DNA of 64,000 bases. Source: Streptomyces ortus (GTDB lineage: Bacteria > Actinomycetota > Actinomycetes > Streptomycetales > Streptomycetaceae). The stretch covers positions 1,624,361 to 1,688,360 of the forward strand of contig NZ_JAIFZO010000002.1 in NCBI RefSeq assembly GCF_026341275.1, written 5' to 3'. The notes beneath the pieces were generated by a model. The model ran no database searches and was not told the DNA's origin. It was given only the letters and a program-made list of their open reading frames with translations. Numbering within the stretch: the stretch's first letter is position 1; the number at the start of each line of letters is the position of its first letter. Shown here piece by piece: positions 1-9,428 of this stretch. Both the position numbers and the translations under genes were made by a program.

Positions 1-109
1 TTCGCGTGATCTCTTCGAGGCAGCCCTCACTTTCCGACCGCGAGCGAGTCTCCAACAGGGGCTCCCACCTGCCAACTTCCGCGTCGAGGATGCATCACAC
101 CAGACGAAT

Positions 110-131
110 GTTTCGTAATCATGGGCGAAAC
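110..131. promoter_or_regulatory. Inverted repeat upstream of xylanase
   Basis: GTTTCG and CGAAAC form a perfect inverted repeat with a 10-base spacer, about 80 bases before the xylanase start. GAAA/TTTC-type repeats are known operator elements in front of Streptomyces xylanase genes, so this is a candidate repressor site. Its use here is inferred from position and sequence only. Confidence 0.4.
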
Positions 132-212
132 TGTTGACGCTTGACGGGTCCAGGTCAACACTGTCGGACCAGACCCCGCCCGTGGAAGACGGAAGACGGA
201 GGTAACCCGCAC

Positions 213-884
213 ATGAACCTCACACCCGCACAGCCGAACCGCAGGCAGGCCTGCGCCCTGCTGCTGGGAGCCGCTACCGCGCTCGCGCTGCCCGGCACGG
301 CCCACGCCGACACGGTCGTCACCACGAACCAGACCGGTACCAACAACGGCTACTACTACTCGTTCTGGACCGACGCGCAGGGCACGGTCTCCATGAACCT
401 GGGCTCCGGCGGCAGTTACGGCACGAGCTGGAGGAACACCGGAAACTTCGTCGCCGGCAAGGGCTGGAGCAACGGCAGCCGCAGGACCGTGACCTACTCC
501 GGCGCCTTCAACCCGTCCGGCAACGCCTACCTGTGTCTCTACGGGTGGACGTCCAACCCGCTGGTCGAGTACTACGTCGTCGACAACTGGGGCACCTGGC
601 GGCCCACGGGCACGTACAAGGGCAACGTCACCAGCGACGGCGGCACGTACGACATCTACCAGACGACCCGGTACAACGCCCCGTCCGTCGAGGGTACGAA
701 GACCTTCAACCAGTACTGGAGCGTCCGGCAGTCGAAGAGGACCGGCGGCAGCATCACCACCGGCAACCACTTCGACGCCTGGGGACGGGCCGGGATGCCC
801 CTCGGCAACTTCAAGTACTACATGATCCTCGCGACCGAGGGGTACCAGAGCAGCGGCAGCTCAAGCATCACGGTGGCGGCATGA
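213..884 (+). CDS. xlnC: Secreted GH11 endo-1,4-beta-xylanase
   Basis: Hydrolyses internal beta-1,4 bonds of xylan outside the cell. The 223-residue product has a leader with twin arginines (residues 10-11), a hydrophobic stretch and an AHA-D cleavage site near residue 32, as expected for Tat export. The mature part is a single GH11 jelly roll with the nucleophile glutamate in [10 protein letters not shown] and the acid/base glutamate in ATEGYQSS. There is no carbohydrate-binding module. It closely resembles Streptomyces XlnC from memory. ATG at 213 follows a GGAGG box at 198-202; a longer frame from 141 has no such signal. The stop overlaps the next start (ATGA), so it is co-translated with the esterase, like the known xlnB-axeA pair of S. 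lividans. The family is certain; the symbol is an analogy. Confidence 0.93.
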   Translation: MNLTPAQPNRRQACALLLGAATALALPGTAHADTVVTTNQTGTNNGYYYSFWTDAQGTVSMNLGSGGSYGTSWRNTGNFVAGKGWSNGSRRTVTYSGAFNPSGNAYLCLYGWTSNPLVEYYVVDNWGTWRPTGTYKGNVTSDGGTYDIYQTTRYNAPSVEGTKTFNQYWSVRQSKRTGGSITTGNHFDAWGRAGMPLGNFKYYMILATEGYQSSGSSSITVAA

Positions 885-1573
885 GCGCCGGCGCCCGGAC
901 CCGTCCCTGGACGACGGCGGTGGCCGCCGTCGCGCTGACGGCGGCGGGCACGCTCACCGTCGGAGCCGCCGGCACCGCCCCGGCGCAAGCCGCTGCCGCC
1001 TGCAACGGTTACGTCGGGCTGACCTTCGACGACGGGCCGTCCAACAGCACAACGACCCTGCTCAGCGCGCTCACGCGGAGCGGTTTGCGGGCCACGATGT
1101 TCAACCAGGGCAACAACGCCGCCGCCAACCCGTCCCGCGTACAGGCCCAGGTCAACGCGGGCATGTGGGTCGGCAACCACAGCTACACCCACCCGCATCT
1201 GACCCAGCTCGGCCAGTCGCAGATCGACTCGGAGATCTCGCGGACCCAGCAGGCGATCGCTGCCGCGGGCGGCGGTACGCCGAAACTGTTCCGGCCGCCG
1301 TACGGCGAGACCAACTCGACGGTGCGGGGCTTCGAGGCCAGGTACGGGCTGACCGAGATCCTCTGGAACGTGGACTCGCAGGACTGGAACGGCGCGAGCG
1401 CGGACGCCATCGTGCAGGCCGTCGGGCGGCTCGGCAACGGCCAGGTCGTCCTCATGCACGACTGGCCGGCCAACACGATCGCCGCGATCCCCCGTATCGC
1501 ACAGAACCTGACCGCCCGCGGTCTGTGCGCCGGCCGGATCTCCCCGCAGACCGGCCAGGCGGTGGCTCCCTGA
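881..1573 (+). CDS. axeA: Secreted CE4 acetyl xylan esterase / polysaccharide deacetylase
   Basis: Removes acetyl groups from xylan (or a related polysaccharide) and so helps the xylanase encoded just upstream. The 230-residue product has a Sec-type signal peptide ending near APAQA-A (about residue 38), then a CE4/NodB domain. All metal and catalytic motifs are visible: TFDDGP (Asp50-Asp51), HSYTH (His100, His104), RPPYG (138-142) and LMHDW (His193). S. lividans AxeA carries a C-terminal xylan-binding domain; this protein stops right after the catalytic domain. The start overlaps the xylanase stop by four bases. A strong hairpin follows the gene. Substrate choice between xylan, chitin and peptidoglycan is inferred from the xylanase partner. 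Confidence 0.9.
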   Translation: MSAGARTRPWTTAVAAVALTAAGTLTVGAAGTAPAQAAAACNGYVGLTFDDGPSNSTTTLLSALTRSGLRATMFNQGNNAAANPSRVQAQVNAGMWVGNHSYTHPHLTQLGQSQIDSEISRTQQAIAAAGGGTPKLFRPPYGETNSTVRGFEARYGLTEILWNVDSQDWNGASADAIVQAVGRLGNGQVVLMHDWPANTIAAIPRIAQNLTARGLCAGRISPQTGQAVAP

Positions 1574-1592
1574 CCCACCGCCGACGCGTACC

Positions 1593-1630
1593 GGGCAGCC
1601 CCTGAAGGCCTCGGCCGTCAGGGGCTGCCC
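1593..1630 (+). terminator. Hairpin terminator after the xylanase-esterase operon
   Basis: GGGCAGCCCCTGA (1593-1605) and TCAGGGGCTGCCC (1618-1630) form a perfect 13-bp stem with a 12-base loop, 20 bases after the esterase stop. There is no T-run, which is usual for Streptomyces terminators. Confidence 0.8.
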
Positions 1631-1735
1631 CGCGTGTGCCTCACGTCTGCCCACGTCTGCCCCACGTCCGAACTATTCGACCCTCGCTGAAAGCTTTGCG
1701 GCGCGTCAGCACGGCCACGGACACTGAACCCGCGA

Positions 1736-1805
1736 ACCACGGATCTCGCGCGACGGATCCCGCACCACGGATTGCGCACCACAGATCCCGCACCACGGAT
1801 CTCGG
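1736..1805. repeat. Five tandem 14-bp repeats upstream of small secreted protein gene
   Basis: Five head-to-tail 14-base units with consensus ACCACGGATCCCGC fill the 70 bases before the ribosome binding site of the gene at 1822. Units 2 to 4 differ from the consensus at one to three positions. They lie where the promoter or leader should be, so they could bind a regulator or could simply be slippage repeats. Confidence 0.75.
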
Positions 1806-1821
1806 ATTACAAGGGGGAAGT

Positions 1822-2271
1822 ATGAAGTTGAACCGTTCCGTCCTGACCGCTGCCGCGTTCGCCGCCCTGGCGGTGGGAACCACGACCGCGCTGGCAGTGC
1901 CCGCCTCGGCCGCGCCCAACACCACCCCGCAGAAGGTGTGCGGAAGCGCCTACAAGACCGTGAACTCGGCGGCCGTCGGCTCCCAGGGCACCGTCTATCT
2001 GACGTACAACGCCTCGAACGGCCAGAACTGTGTGGCGACCATCCGCAACAACCCGGGCACCGCGGTGAACATGTCCGCGTACGTCTACATCCCCGAGACC
2101 CAGGAAGGCGCCAGCGACGACGGCGCCTACACGTCGTACGCGGGACCGACGTACGTCTACGGCAAGGGCCACTGCGTGGACTGGGGCGGCAGCATCAACA
2201 ACGTGTACGTGGGGGTCACGGGCTCCAACTGCGCGTCCTTGAAGGAGCACAGGACCACCTCCACACGCTGA
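1822..2271 (+). CDS. sapA: Small secreted protein, spore-associated protein A-like
   Basis: The 149-residue product has a clear Sec signal peptide with cleavage near PASA-A (residue 30). The mature region is about 119 residues with four cysteines (contexts KVCGS, QNCVA, GHCVD, SNCAS), consistent with two disulfide bonds. It resembles the SapA family of Streptomyces spore-associated secreted proteins, whose molecular role is not known. AAGGGGGAAG directly before ATG 1822 is an unusually strong ribosome binding site. The gene stands alone, with tandem repeats before it and a terminator after it. The family call is by sequence character from memory and moderately sure. Confidence 0.7.
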   Translation: MKLNRSVLTAAAFAALAVGTTTALAVPASAAPNTTPQKVCGSAYKTVNSAAVGSQGTVYLTYNASNGQNCVATIRNNPGTAVNMSAYVYIPETQEGASDDGAYTSYAGPTYVYGKGHCVDWGGSINNVYVGVTGSNCASLKEHRTTSTR

Positions 2272-2304
2272 CCCTTCCCCAGGACCAGAGCTCAAAGCTC
2301 AGAA

Positions 2305-2342
2305 CAGCCGCTGCTGCGGGTCCCGTCCCGGAGCAGCGGCTG
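2305..2342. terminator. Bidirectional hairpin between convergent genes
   Basis: CAGCCGCTGCT (2305-2315) pairs perfectly with AGCAGCGGCTG (2332-2342). The hairpin lies between the end of the small secreted protein gene and the end of the minus-strand histidine kinase gene, so it can serve both. Confidence 0.75.
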
Positions 2343-2380
2343 CAGTGACGCGTGGGGGCTGGTCCGGTACGGATTGCCCG

Positions 2381-4174
2381 TCAGCACCGTTGCAGTCGGA
2401 CGGTGAACACGCAGCCGAGGCCGGGAGTGCTGGTCACCGACACCGTTCCGTCATGGGCCTCGGTCAGTTTGCGGGTGATGGCGAGCCCGAGGCCGCTGCC
2501 GCCGGTCTGCCTGGTGCGCGACTTGTCCGCCCGCCAGAACCGGTCGAAGACATGGGGCAGATCGGCCGGATCGATACCGGTCCCCGAGTCGGCCACTTCC
2601 ACGACCAGTTCGCCTCCCTCGACCCGGGACCGCAGGACGACCTGGCCACCGTTCGGGGTGTGCCTGATCGCGTTGGACACGAGGTTGCTGATCACCTGAC
2701 GCAGCCGCACCGGGTCGGCGTCCACCTCCAGTTCTTCGGCCGCCTCGATGCGTAGCCGGACGCCCGCCGGACCGGCGGCTCCGCGGTGGGCCAGCACCAC
2801 CTGTTCGAGCACCTGGCGAATGCTCAGCACTTCACGGTGCAGAACGAGGTTGCCCGCCTCGGCGGCGGCGAGGTCGCGCAGGTCGTCGATGACGTGCTGG
2901 AGCAGTACCGCCTCGTCCAGCAGGAGCGCGAGCAGTTCCTGATCTGCCGGCGTCAGACCGTCCTGGGCCGCTTCCAGCCAGCTGCGGATGTTGGTCAGCG
3001 GGGTGCGCAGTTCGTGTGCCACGTCGTTGACGAGGGCCCTGCGCTCCCGTTCCAGGACCTCCCTGCGGTCGGTGAGATCGTTGAACGCGACGGCGAGGTC
3101 GCCGATCTCGTCCTTGGTCAGCACGGGAACCCGTACGGCCTCGCCGGCCGGGCGCTGGGCCGCGGCGATCAGAGCACGCAGCGGACGGACCAGGCGTACG
3201 CCCAGGAGAACGGTCATGGCGCAGGTGACGACGAGAACGAGGCCCGCGGTACCCGCGATCCGTACGAAGTTCGCCGGTGACAGTTCGAGCGTCGCGGCGC
3301 CCGGATTGCTGCGATCGGAGAGGAACAGCAGGACGGGGGGCGATACGTAGGCTCTGAGCTGCTGGCGGCGGCCCTCGTTGACGCACTCCTGGGCGGCGCG
3401 GTCCGAGTTCGCCGAGGTATCGTCCTCACGGTAGCGCCAGGAGAAGTCCGCGAAGACCTCGACCGGTCCTCTGGCCTGTTGGCGAAGACACTTCGTGGCC
3501 AGGTCGGCGACCTGGGACAGCGGCAGTTCCTCGGACCGCTGGGGCTTCTTGAGCTCGTCCATACGGCAGTTCCGCACCACGTCCAATCGGACTTCGGCTT
3601 CGGCCTCGGCCTTGGCCTCGGTCAGCTGGATCGTGGAGCGCCCGCTGGGCAGCGTGGTGACCTTCGTGGCGATTCCCTCGTCGTCGAGGCAGCCCGTGAT
3701 GTGGTCCAGCAACTGCCGCGCCTGCTTCCGGTCCCTGTCCTGCAGGAGGAAAGGGCCCACCGCGCGCGGGTCGATCGGGCCGACGCTGTCGTCCGACAGG
3801 ACCGGGTCGAGCCGAAGCGGATCGACGGAGGCGGACGGACGGCCGTGTTCCCGCTCGCCGGGCGGCTCCGAATCGGCGATGCGGGTACGGCGGGGGGTGG
3901 TGAGTGTGATCGCCGTGCCGGTGTGCGACGCGAGTTCATCCACCAGTCCCTGCACTCCGGCCCAGTCGGTGTGGGTGGCCGCGTAGCCGATCAGGGTGTC
4001 GTAGATGTGGATGTGGGCCTGCGAGGACTGACCCTGTTCCGTGTTGATCGCCCGGGTCGTGGTGGTGACGGCGAGCCAGGTGGTCGCCGCCACCGAACAG
4101 GCTGCGACCAGCAGGGACATGACGAGGAGCCGGACGAAGAGGCTGCCGCGCAGCGCGACCCCGGAGCGGCGCAC
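2381..4174 (-). CDS. Sensor histidine kinase
   Basis: Membrane sensor that phosphorylates the response regulator encoded just upstream. The 597-residue protein has an N-terminal membrane helix (about 12-35), a large extracellular domain (about 36-302), a second helix (about 305-328), a HAMP domain (about 330-380), HisKA with phospho-acceptor His387 in the motif VAHELRTPL, and a HATPase domain with ADSGTGI and GSGLGLAI boxes. The GTG start at 4174 lies one base after the regulator's TGA, so the pair is co-translated. The divergent operon at 5187 (adaptor, ABC ATPase, permease) is the probable target, because such two-component systems often control an adjacent MacB-type exporter. The signal is unknown. 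Confidence 0.93.
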   Translation of the reverse strand: MRRSGVALRGSLFVRLLVMSLLVAACSVAATTWLAVTTTTRAINTEQGQSSQAHIHIYDTLIGYAATHTDWAGVQGLVDELASHTGTAITLTTPRRTRIADSEPPGEREHGRPSASVDPLRLDPVLSDDSVGPIDPRAVGPFLLQDRDRKQARQLLDHITGCLDDEGIATKVTTLPSGRSTIQLTEAKAEAEAEVRLDVVRNCRMDELKKPQRSEELPLSQVADLATKCLRQQARGPVEVFADFSWRYREDDTSANSDRAAQECVNEGRRQQLRAYVSPPVLLFLSDRSNPGAATLELSPANFVRIAGTAGLVLVVTCAMTVLLGVRLVRPLRALIAAAQRPAGEAVRVPVLTKDEIGDLAVAFNDLTDRREVLERERRALVNDVAHELRTPLTNIRSWLEAAQDGLTPADQELLALLLDEAVLLQHVIDDLRDLAAAEAGNLVLHREVLSIRQVLEQVVLAHRGAAGPAGVRLRIEAAEELEVDADPVRLRQVISNLVSNAIRHTPNGGQVVLRSRVEGGELVVEVADSGTGIDPADLPHVFDRFWRADKSRTRQTGGSGLGLAITRKLTEAHDGTVSVTSTPGLGCVFTVRLQRC

Positions 4175-4175
4175 G

Positions 4176-4883
<708 letters not shown>

Positions 4884-5186
4884 GCCGGCGACTATAGGCC
4901 GGGCCTCCGGTCGGAACCGTCGCGCTGACATTGCCGATACATCTTCCTGAAGGTGCTGTGACTCCCGTCTGGCACGGTCGAGTTCGTACCGAAGACGTCC
5001 CTCCGCGCACGGAGGCCGGTCCGTGTCGTTCTTGGAGTTCTTCAGCATGATCCGATCCACAGCGCGCGCCACCGCACCAGCCAGGTGGAGGGCCGTCCGG
5101 GACAGCGCACGTGTCACCTTCGACAGCCGTCCTCCCGGCGGCGCGACGCGAGCGGTCCCGCGGCTGTCCGCCGCTGCGGGCACACG
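4884..5186. other. Divergent promoter region, no gene
   Basis: 303 bases lie between the response regulator start and the adaptor start. The frame of the adaptor is open back to 5085, so an upstream start is possible, but no good ribosome binding site supports it. I see no convincing operator repeat here. Confidence 0.5.
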
Positions 5187-6569
5187 GTGACCCGCCCGCC
5201 GGAGGATCGCGGCGACGGGACGGAGAAGGAGCCCGCCGCGACGGTGCCCGCCGCCGGACAGGGGCGACGCCGTGTCCGAAGCATCGGTGCCGTGATCGCG
5301 CTGGCGCTGGCCGGGGTCGCCGTCGTCGTGACGGTTCCGTGGGGGCAGGGCGGCAGGCCGACTCCGTCCGGGACGGAGCCGAAGGCGAGCACGGTCAAGG
5401 TCGTGCGGACCGACCTCTCCGACAGCCGTGCCCTTGAGGGCACGCTCGGTTACGGCACACCGCAGACGGTCAAGGGGGCCGGGAACGGGATGGTGACATG
5501 GCTGGCGCCCGTCGGGACCAAGGTGTCCCGGGGCAAGCCGCTGTACCGCGTCGACGACACCGCGGTGCCCGTCTTCTACGGCAGCGTGCCGGTCTACCGG
5601 AATCTGACGGCGCGGAACACTGTCGGGCGGGACGTGCGAGTGATCGTCGACAATCTGCGGGCTCTGGGTTACGACACCGGTGCCCAACCCTCGCCAGGAC
5701 ACGTCGTCAGCGTGAAGGTTCCCGCCGACGCCACGGCCCCGCAGGAGAGTGAGCAGGAGGCGCTGGGGAGCCGGGCCGACGAGGCGACATCCGGCGACGG
5801 GCGTCAAGGGTCCGGGGCTTCCGCGCCTGCCCCTGACCCTGACCCTGACCCGGCCCCGGCACCGGCACCGGCACCGGCCCCGGCCCCGGCAGGGAAGGGT
5901 ACCGAGTCGGCCGACGGCGCCGGTGGGGTCACGCGGGTGCAGGTCGGGTCCGGTGACGGGGTGTACACGGAGTCGCTGGTGAGCGCGGTCAAACGCTGGC
6001 AGGCCGATCGGGGGGTGCCGTCCACGGGGGTGATCGAGCCCGGTGACGTGGCGGTATTCAGCGGCGCGGTCCGGGTGGAGGGGGCCAGTGCCCAGGTGGG
6101 CGACCCGGTCGCCGGAGCGCTGCTGCGGGTCACCCCGACCGCCAAGGCCGTGACCGTACAGGTGGACGTCTCCGAGGCGGGCTCCGTCAAGCGCGGGGAT
6201 CGCGTGACCGTACGACTCCCGGGCGGGACTTCGGCCGCCGGCAAGGTGACCGGCGTCGGCACCGACGCCGAGCAGCCGGAGGGCGGCGGGCCGGAGTCCA
6301 AGGTGACGGTCACCATCTCGTTCGTGGATCCGCGCACGGTCCGGAAGCTCGACTCGGCGCCGGTCCAGGTGGAGTTCGTCTCCGAGACCCGGGACGGGGT
6401 GCTCGCCGTTCCGGTCACCGCGTTGCTCGCGCTCCGCGAGGGCGGCTACGGGCTGCGGCGTGCCGACGGAGAGACGGTCGCGGTGGAGACCGGACTGTTC
6501 GCCAAGGGGATGGTCGAGATCACCGGGAACGGGATCACCGAGGGCACCCGGGTGGTGACGTCCTCATGA
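5187..6569 (+). CDS. HlyD/MacA-like adaptor with peptidoglycan-binding-like segment
   Basis: Probable extracytoplasmic adaptor of the ABC exporter encoded downstream. The product, 460 residues from GTG 5187, starts with a short cytoplasmic part and one membrane helix ([16 protein letters not shown]). A biotinyl-lipoyl-like hairpin segment (around [21 protein letters not shown]) follows, then a low-complexity Pro/Ala/Asp stretch (DPDPDP and PAPAPA repeats), a fragment like PG_binding_1 ([13 protein letters not shown]...GVIEPGDV), and a C-terminal HlyD-type beta domain. Fusion of a peptidoglycan-binding segment to this adaptor type is common in Gram-positive MacB systems. The stop overlaps the ATPase start (ATGA at 6566). 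Confidence 0.85.
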   Translation: MTRPPEDRGDGTEKEPAATVPAAGQGRRRVRSIGAVIALALAGVAVVVTVPWGQGGRPTPSGTEPKASTVKVVRTDLSDSRALEGTLGYGTPQTVKGAGNGMVTWLAPVGTKVSRGKPLYRVDDTAVPVFYGSVPVYRNLTARNTVGRDVRVIVDNLRALGYDTGAQPSPGHVVSVKVPADATAPQESEQEALGSRADEATSGDGRQGSGASAPAPDPDPDPAPAPAPAPAPAPAGKGTESADGAGGVTRVQVGSGDGVYTESLVSAVKRWQADRGVPSTGVIEPGDVAVFSGAVRVEGASAQVGDPVAGALLRVTPTAKAVTVQVDVSEAGSVKRGDRVTVRLPGGTSAAGKVTGVGTDAEQPEGGGPESKVTVTISFVDPRTVRKLDSAPVQVEFVSETRDGVLAVPVTALLALREGGYGLRRADGETVAVETGLFAKGMVEITGNGITEGTRVVTSS

Positions 6570-7381
6570 CGGGCGTACGTACGTCGGTGCTGTCGGTCCG
6601 TGATGCCACGGTCGAACATCCCGGCGGGGTCAAGGCGCTCGCCGGGGTGAGCCTGGACATCGGGAACGGAGAACTCCTGGCCATCGTCGGGCCGTCCGGC
6701 TCGGGCAAGTCCACCCTGCTGAACATCATGGGCACCTTGGACCGGCCCACCAGCGGCACCGTCATGATCGCCGGACAGGATGTCACCGCGCTGCCGGACA
6801 GGCTGCTGTCGGCGCTGCGCGGACGCCGGCTCGGCTTCGTCTTCCAGCAGTTCCACCTGTCCGAGGGGCTGACCGCCACCGAGAACGTCGCCACCGGTCT
6901 GCTGTACGCCGGGGTGCCGAAGAAGCGGCGGCGTCCGCTCGCGCAAGCGGCGCTCGAACGGGTCGGTCTGACCCATCGCGTCGACCACCGACCGCATCAG
7001 CTCTCCGGTGGCGAACGTCAGCGGGTGGCCATCGCACGGGCTCTCGTCCACGAACCCGGGCTCGTACTCGCGGACGAGCCGACGGGCGCGCTGGACACCG
7101 CGAACGGACATGCCGTGCTGGACCTGCTCACCCAGCTCAACAAGGAGGGGACCACGATCGCTCTCATCACCCACGACCGGGACATCGCCGCACAACTGCC
7201 CCGGCGGGTGGAGATGCAGGACGGCCGCATCGTCGGCGACACCCATATGGACCGCGACACCGGCGTCGACCGCGAGACCGACGTTGCACGCGAGGCCAAC
7301 GGTGCCGGCGGCATCAGCGCTGACAGCGGCACCAACGCCGGGAACGTCGACCACGGGGCCGCCGCGGGATTCGCGTCGTGA
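6566..7381 (+). CDS. ABC transporter ATP-binding protein, MacB/LolD type
   Basis: Energises the permease downstream. The 271-residue protein has Walker [10 protein letters not shown] (42-50), Q-loop FQQFHLSE, signature LSGGE (146-150), Walker B VLADEPTG (167-174) and an H-loop in LITHD. It has a C-terminal tail of about 40 residues rich in Asp, Gly and Ala that is not part of the ABC fold. It is translationally coupled to both neighbours (ATGA at 6566 and GTGA at 7378). The group exports peptides, antibiotics or lipids; the substrate here is not known. Confidence 0.93.
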   Translation: MTGVRTSVLSVRDATVEHPGGVKALAGVSLDIGNGELLAIVGPSGSGKSTLLNIMGTLDRPTSGTVMIAGQDVTALPDRLLSALRGRRLGFVFQQFHLSEGLTATENVATGLLYAGVPKKRRRPLAQAALERVGLTHRVDHRPHQLSGGERQRVAIARALVHEPGLVLADEPTGALDTANGHAVLDLLTQLNKEGTTIALITHDRDIAAQLPRRVEMQDGRIVGDTHMDRDTGVDRETDVAREANGAGGISADSGTNAGNVDHGAAAGFAS

Positions 7382-8634
7382 GGCCGGCTCCGAACCGGCG
7401 TTCCGCACGGCACCGGTCCGCGGCACCCCCGTGGCACCGGCCCGTCCGGCTCTCGCCCGCGGACCTGCTCCGCCTCGGCCTCATCGGCATCCGCACCCGG
7501 CGCATGCGGTCGGCGCTTTCGGCGCTCGGCATCTCCATCGGTATCGCCACCATGATCGTGGTCACCGGGATTCCGGCCTCCAGCCAGCGGGCCCTCGACG
7601 CCGAACTCACCGCCCTGGGCACCGACCGGCTGCAGGCGACGGCCGACGCGGCCACCACGGAGGGGAAGCCGGTCACGTTCCCGCCCGAGTCGGTCGAGAT
7701 GGTCAGACGCATCGGGCCCGTGAACGCCGTAACGGCGGTGGCCAACACACACGCTGTCGTACGGCGTTCCGACCGGCTCGGTCCGCTCGACGACTCGGGG
7801 CTGACGGTGCTGGCTGCCGAGCCGGACTTGCTCAAGGTGGTCAACGGCGAGGTCCGCTCCGGTCGTTACCTCTCCAAGGCCACCGAGGGGTACCCCACCG
7901 CCGTCCTCGGCGCGGTCGCGGCGGCCCGCCTCGGCTTCCCCGATCTGCGCCCGGGGGTCTCCCCGCCACTCGTGCTGATCGACGACCGGTGGTTCGGTGT
8001 CATCGGGATACTGCGTACCGTTCCGCTGGCCCCGGACCTCGACCGGGCCGTCGTGGTCGGCTGGGAGGCCGCTCACAGCGTGCTCGGTTTCGACCGCCGA
8101 CCGACGCAGTTGTTCGTGCGGGCGGACGAGGCGGCCATCGAGGACGTACACGCGGTGCTTCCCGCCACCATCAGCCCCCGGTCACCGAGCCTGGTGCTGG
8201 TCAGCCGCCCGTCGGACGCCCTGGCCGCCAAACGCTCCACCGAGGCCGCTTTCTCGGGGCTGTTCATCGGCCTGGCCGGCGTGGCGCTGCTGATCGGTGG
8301 CGTCGGAGTCGCCAACACCATGGTGATCTCCGTACTGGAACGCCGCCGCGAGATCGGGCTGCGTCGCGCACTGGGCGCCAGCCGGCGGCAGATCCGGGGA
8401 CAGTTCCTCACCGAATCCATCGCGCTGGCCGGCCTCGGCGGCCTTGCCGGAATCGTCCTCGGCGTCCTCGCCACCACGGGCTACGCGGAATACAAGGGCT
8501 GGCCGACGGTCATCCCGCTGCCGGCGGTGACCGGCGGGCTCTGCGGCGCCGTACTCGTCGGCGTGGTCGCCGGGGTGTATCCAGCGGTCCGCGCCTCCCG
8601 GCTGTCCCCGACCGCGGCACTCGCGTCCACCTGA
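7378..8634 (+). CDS. ABC transporter permease, MacB/FtsX type
   Basis: Membrane subunit of the tripartite-like exporter. The 418-residue protein has a cytoplasmic N-terminus, one membrane helix near residues 45-65, a large extracellular MacB core domain (about 70-270), then three helices (around [35 protein letters not shown] and [18 protein letters not shown]). It carries the typical cytoplasmic loop [14 protein letters not shown] and ends in the family-typical [13 protein letters not shown]. The GTG start overlaps the ATPase stop. Confidence 0.92.
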   Translation: MRPAPNRRSARHRSAAPPWHRPVRLSPADLLRLGLIGIRTRRMRSALSALGISIGIATMIVVTGIPASSQRALDAELTALGTDRLQATADAATTEGKPVTFPPESVEMVRRIGPVNAVTAVANTHAVVRRSDRLGPLDDSGLTVLAAEPDLLKVVNGEVRSGRYLSKATEGYPTAVLGAVAAARLGFPDLRPGVSPPLVLIDDRWFGVIGILRTVPLAPDLDRAVVVGWEAAHSVLGFDRRPTQLFVRADEAAIEDVHAVLPATISPRSPSLVLVSRPSDALAAKRSTEAAFSGLFIGLAGVALLIGGVGVANTMVISVLERRREIGLRRALGASRRQIRGQFLTESIALAGLGGLAGIVLGVLATTGYAEYKGWPTVIPLPAVTGGLCGAVLVGVVAGVYPAVRASRLSPTAALAST

Positions 8635-8681
8635 CCCGGTGGCGCCACAAGGTTCCGACACTCACAGAGGAGATCGACACC

Positions 8682-9290
8682 ATGCAACCTACCGATGTGT
8701 CCCGTTCGTCGGACGCCAGGCGTTGGCCCGCGACGGTCGCCGCGCTCACCTCGGTCGGCCTGCTCGGGCTGGTCGGCCTGCTCGGGGCCTGCGGCGGAGG
8801 GTCCGAGCAGGCCGACGAGAGCAAGGCGCAGAGCAGGGCGCGGGACAACGGCGTCGCGAGCGTGGAGGGCGCCGACAAAGGGGGGTCGCCGTCGGCTCAG
8901 GTCGAGCAGCCCCTCATCAGGCCGGACACCTCCGAGGAGGAGCAGGACAGGCTCTGGCAGGTGTACTACGACTGCCTGGAACAGCACGGACTCCGGATGT
9001 CCAAGAACAAGGACGGCTCCTATCGGGGCCTGAACCTGAACGGACAGGAGAAACAGGCGGCAGCTGAGGACAAGTGCCGGCAGAAAGAGCCCGAGACTCT
9101 GCCGATACGAGCTGCCCGCGAGGATCCGGAGTACGGGGACAAGCGTGATCATTGGCTCAAGTGCCTGAAATCTCATGGCATCGAAGCGATCGTGGAGGGT
9201 GGAATGCTCGCCTTCGAACGGGGACTTCCCCCCGCAGACAAGATCAAGTGGATCAAGTACTGCGAGACGGAAGCATTCGTCGTGAAATAG
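8682..9290 (+). CDS. Lipoprotein of unknown function, last gene of exporter operon
   Basis: The 202-residue product has a hydrophobic leader and a lipobox LLGAC (Cys37), so it should be anchored on the outside of the membrane. The rest is soluble and charged, with four cysteines in YYDCLEQHG, EDKCRQK, WLKCLKSHG and IKYCETE contexts. The C-x3-HG motif occurs twice, which suggests an internal repeat. AGAGGAGAT precedes ATG 8682. It lies 47 bases after the permease and is probably part of the same transcript. A role as cargo binder or immunity factor for the exporter is possible but not shown. Confidence 0.8.
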   Translation: MQPTDVSRSSDARRWPATVAALTSVGLLGLVGLLGACGGGSEQADESKAQSRARDNGVASVEGADKGGSPSAQVEQPLIRPDTSEEEQDRLWQVYYDCLEQHGLRMSKNKDGSYRGLNLNGQEKQAAAEDKCRQKEPETLPIRAAREDPEYGDKRDHWLKCLKSHGIEAIVEGGMLAFERGLPPADKIKWIKYCETEAFVVK

Positions 9291-9428
9291 CGAATCTCTT
9301 TGCCCTCCACTCGACGACCCTGTCGCCGATGTCCATTGCCGAACGCGCACTCGCCGCGGCCAGGACGGTTTCTCCCCTCGCACCCTCACCGCCGACCAGT
9401 CGTAGGGCATTCTTTGGACAGTCATGGT

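Noticed and set aside
27-770. Long minus-strand open frame opposite the xylanase gene
   Set aside because: Composition is a Val/Gly/Arg/Ala shadow of the GC-rich coding strand; the plus strand encodes an unmistakable GH11 enzyme.
1736-1805. CRISPR array
   Set aside because: Units are 14 bases, head to tail, with no spacers.
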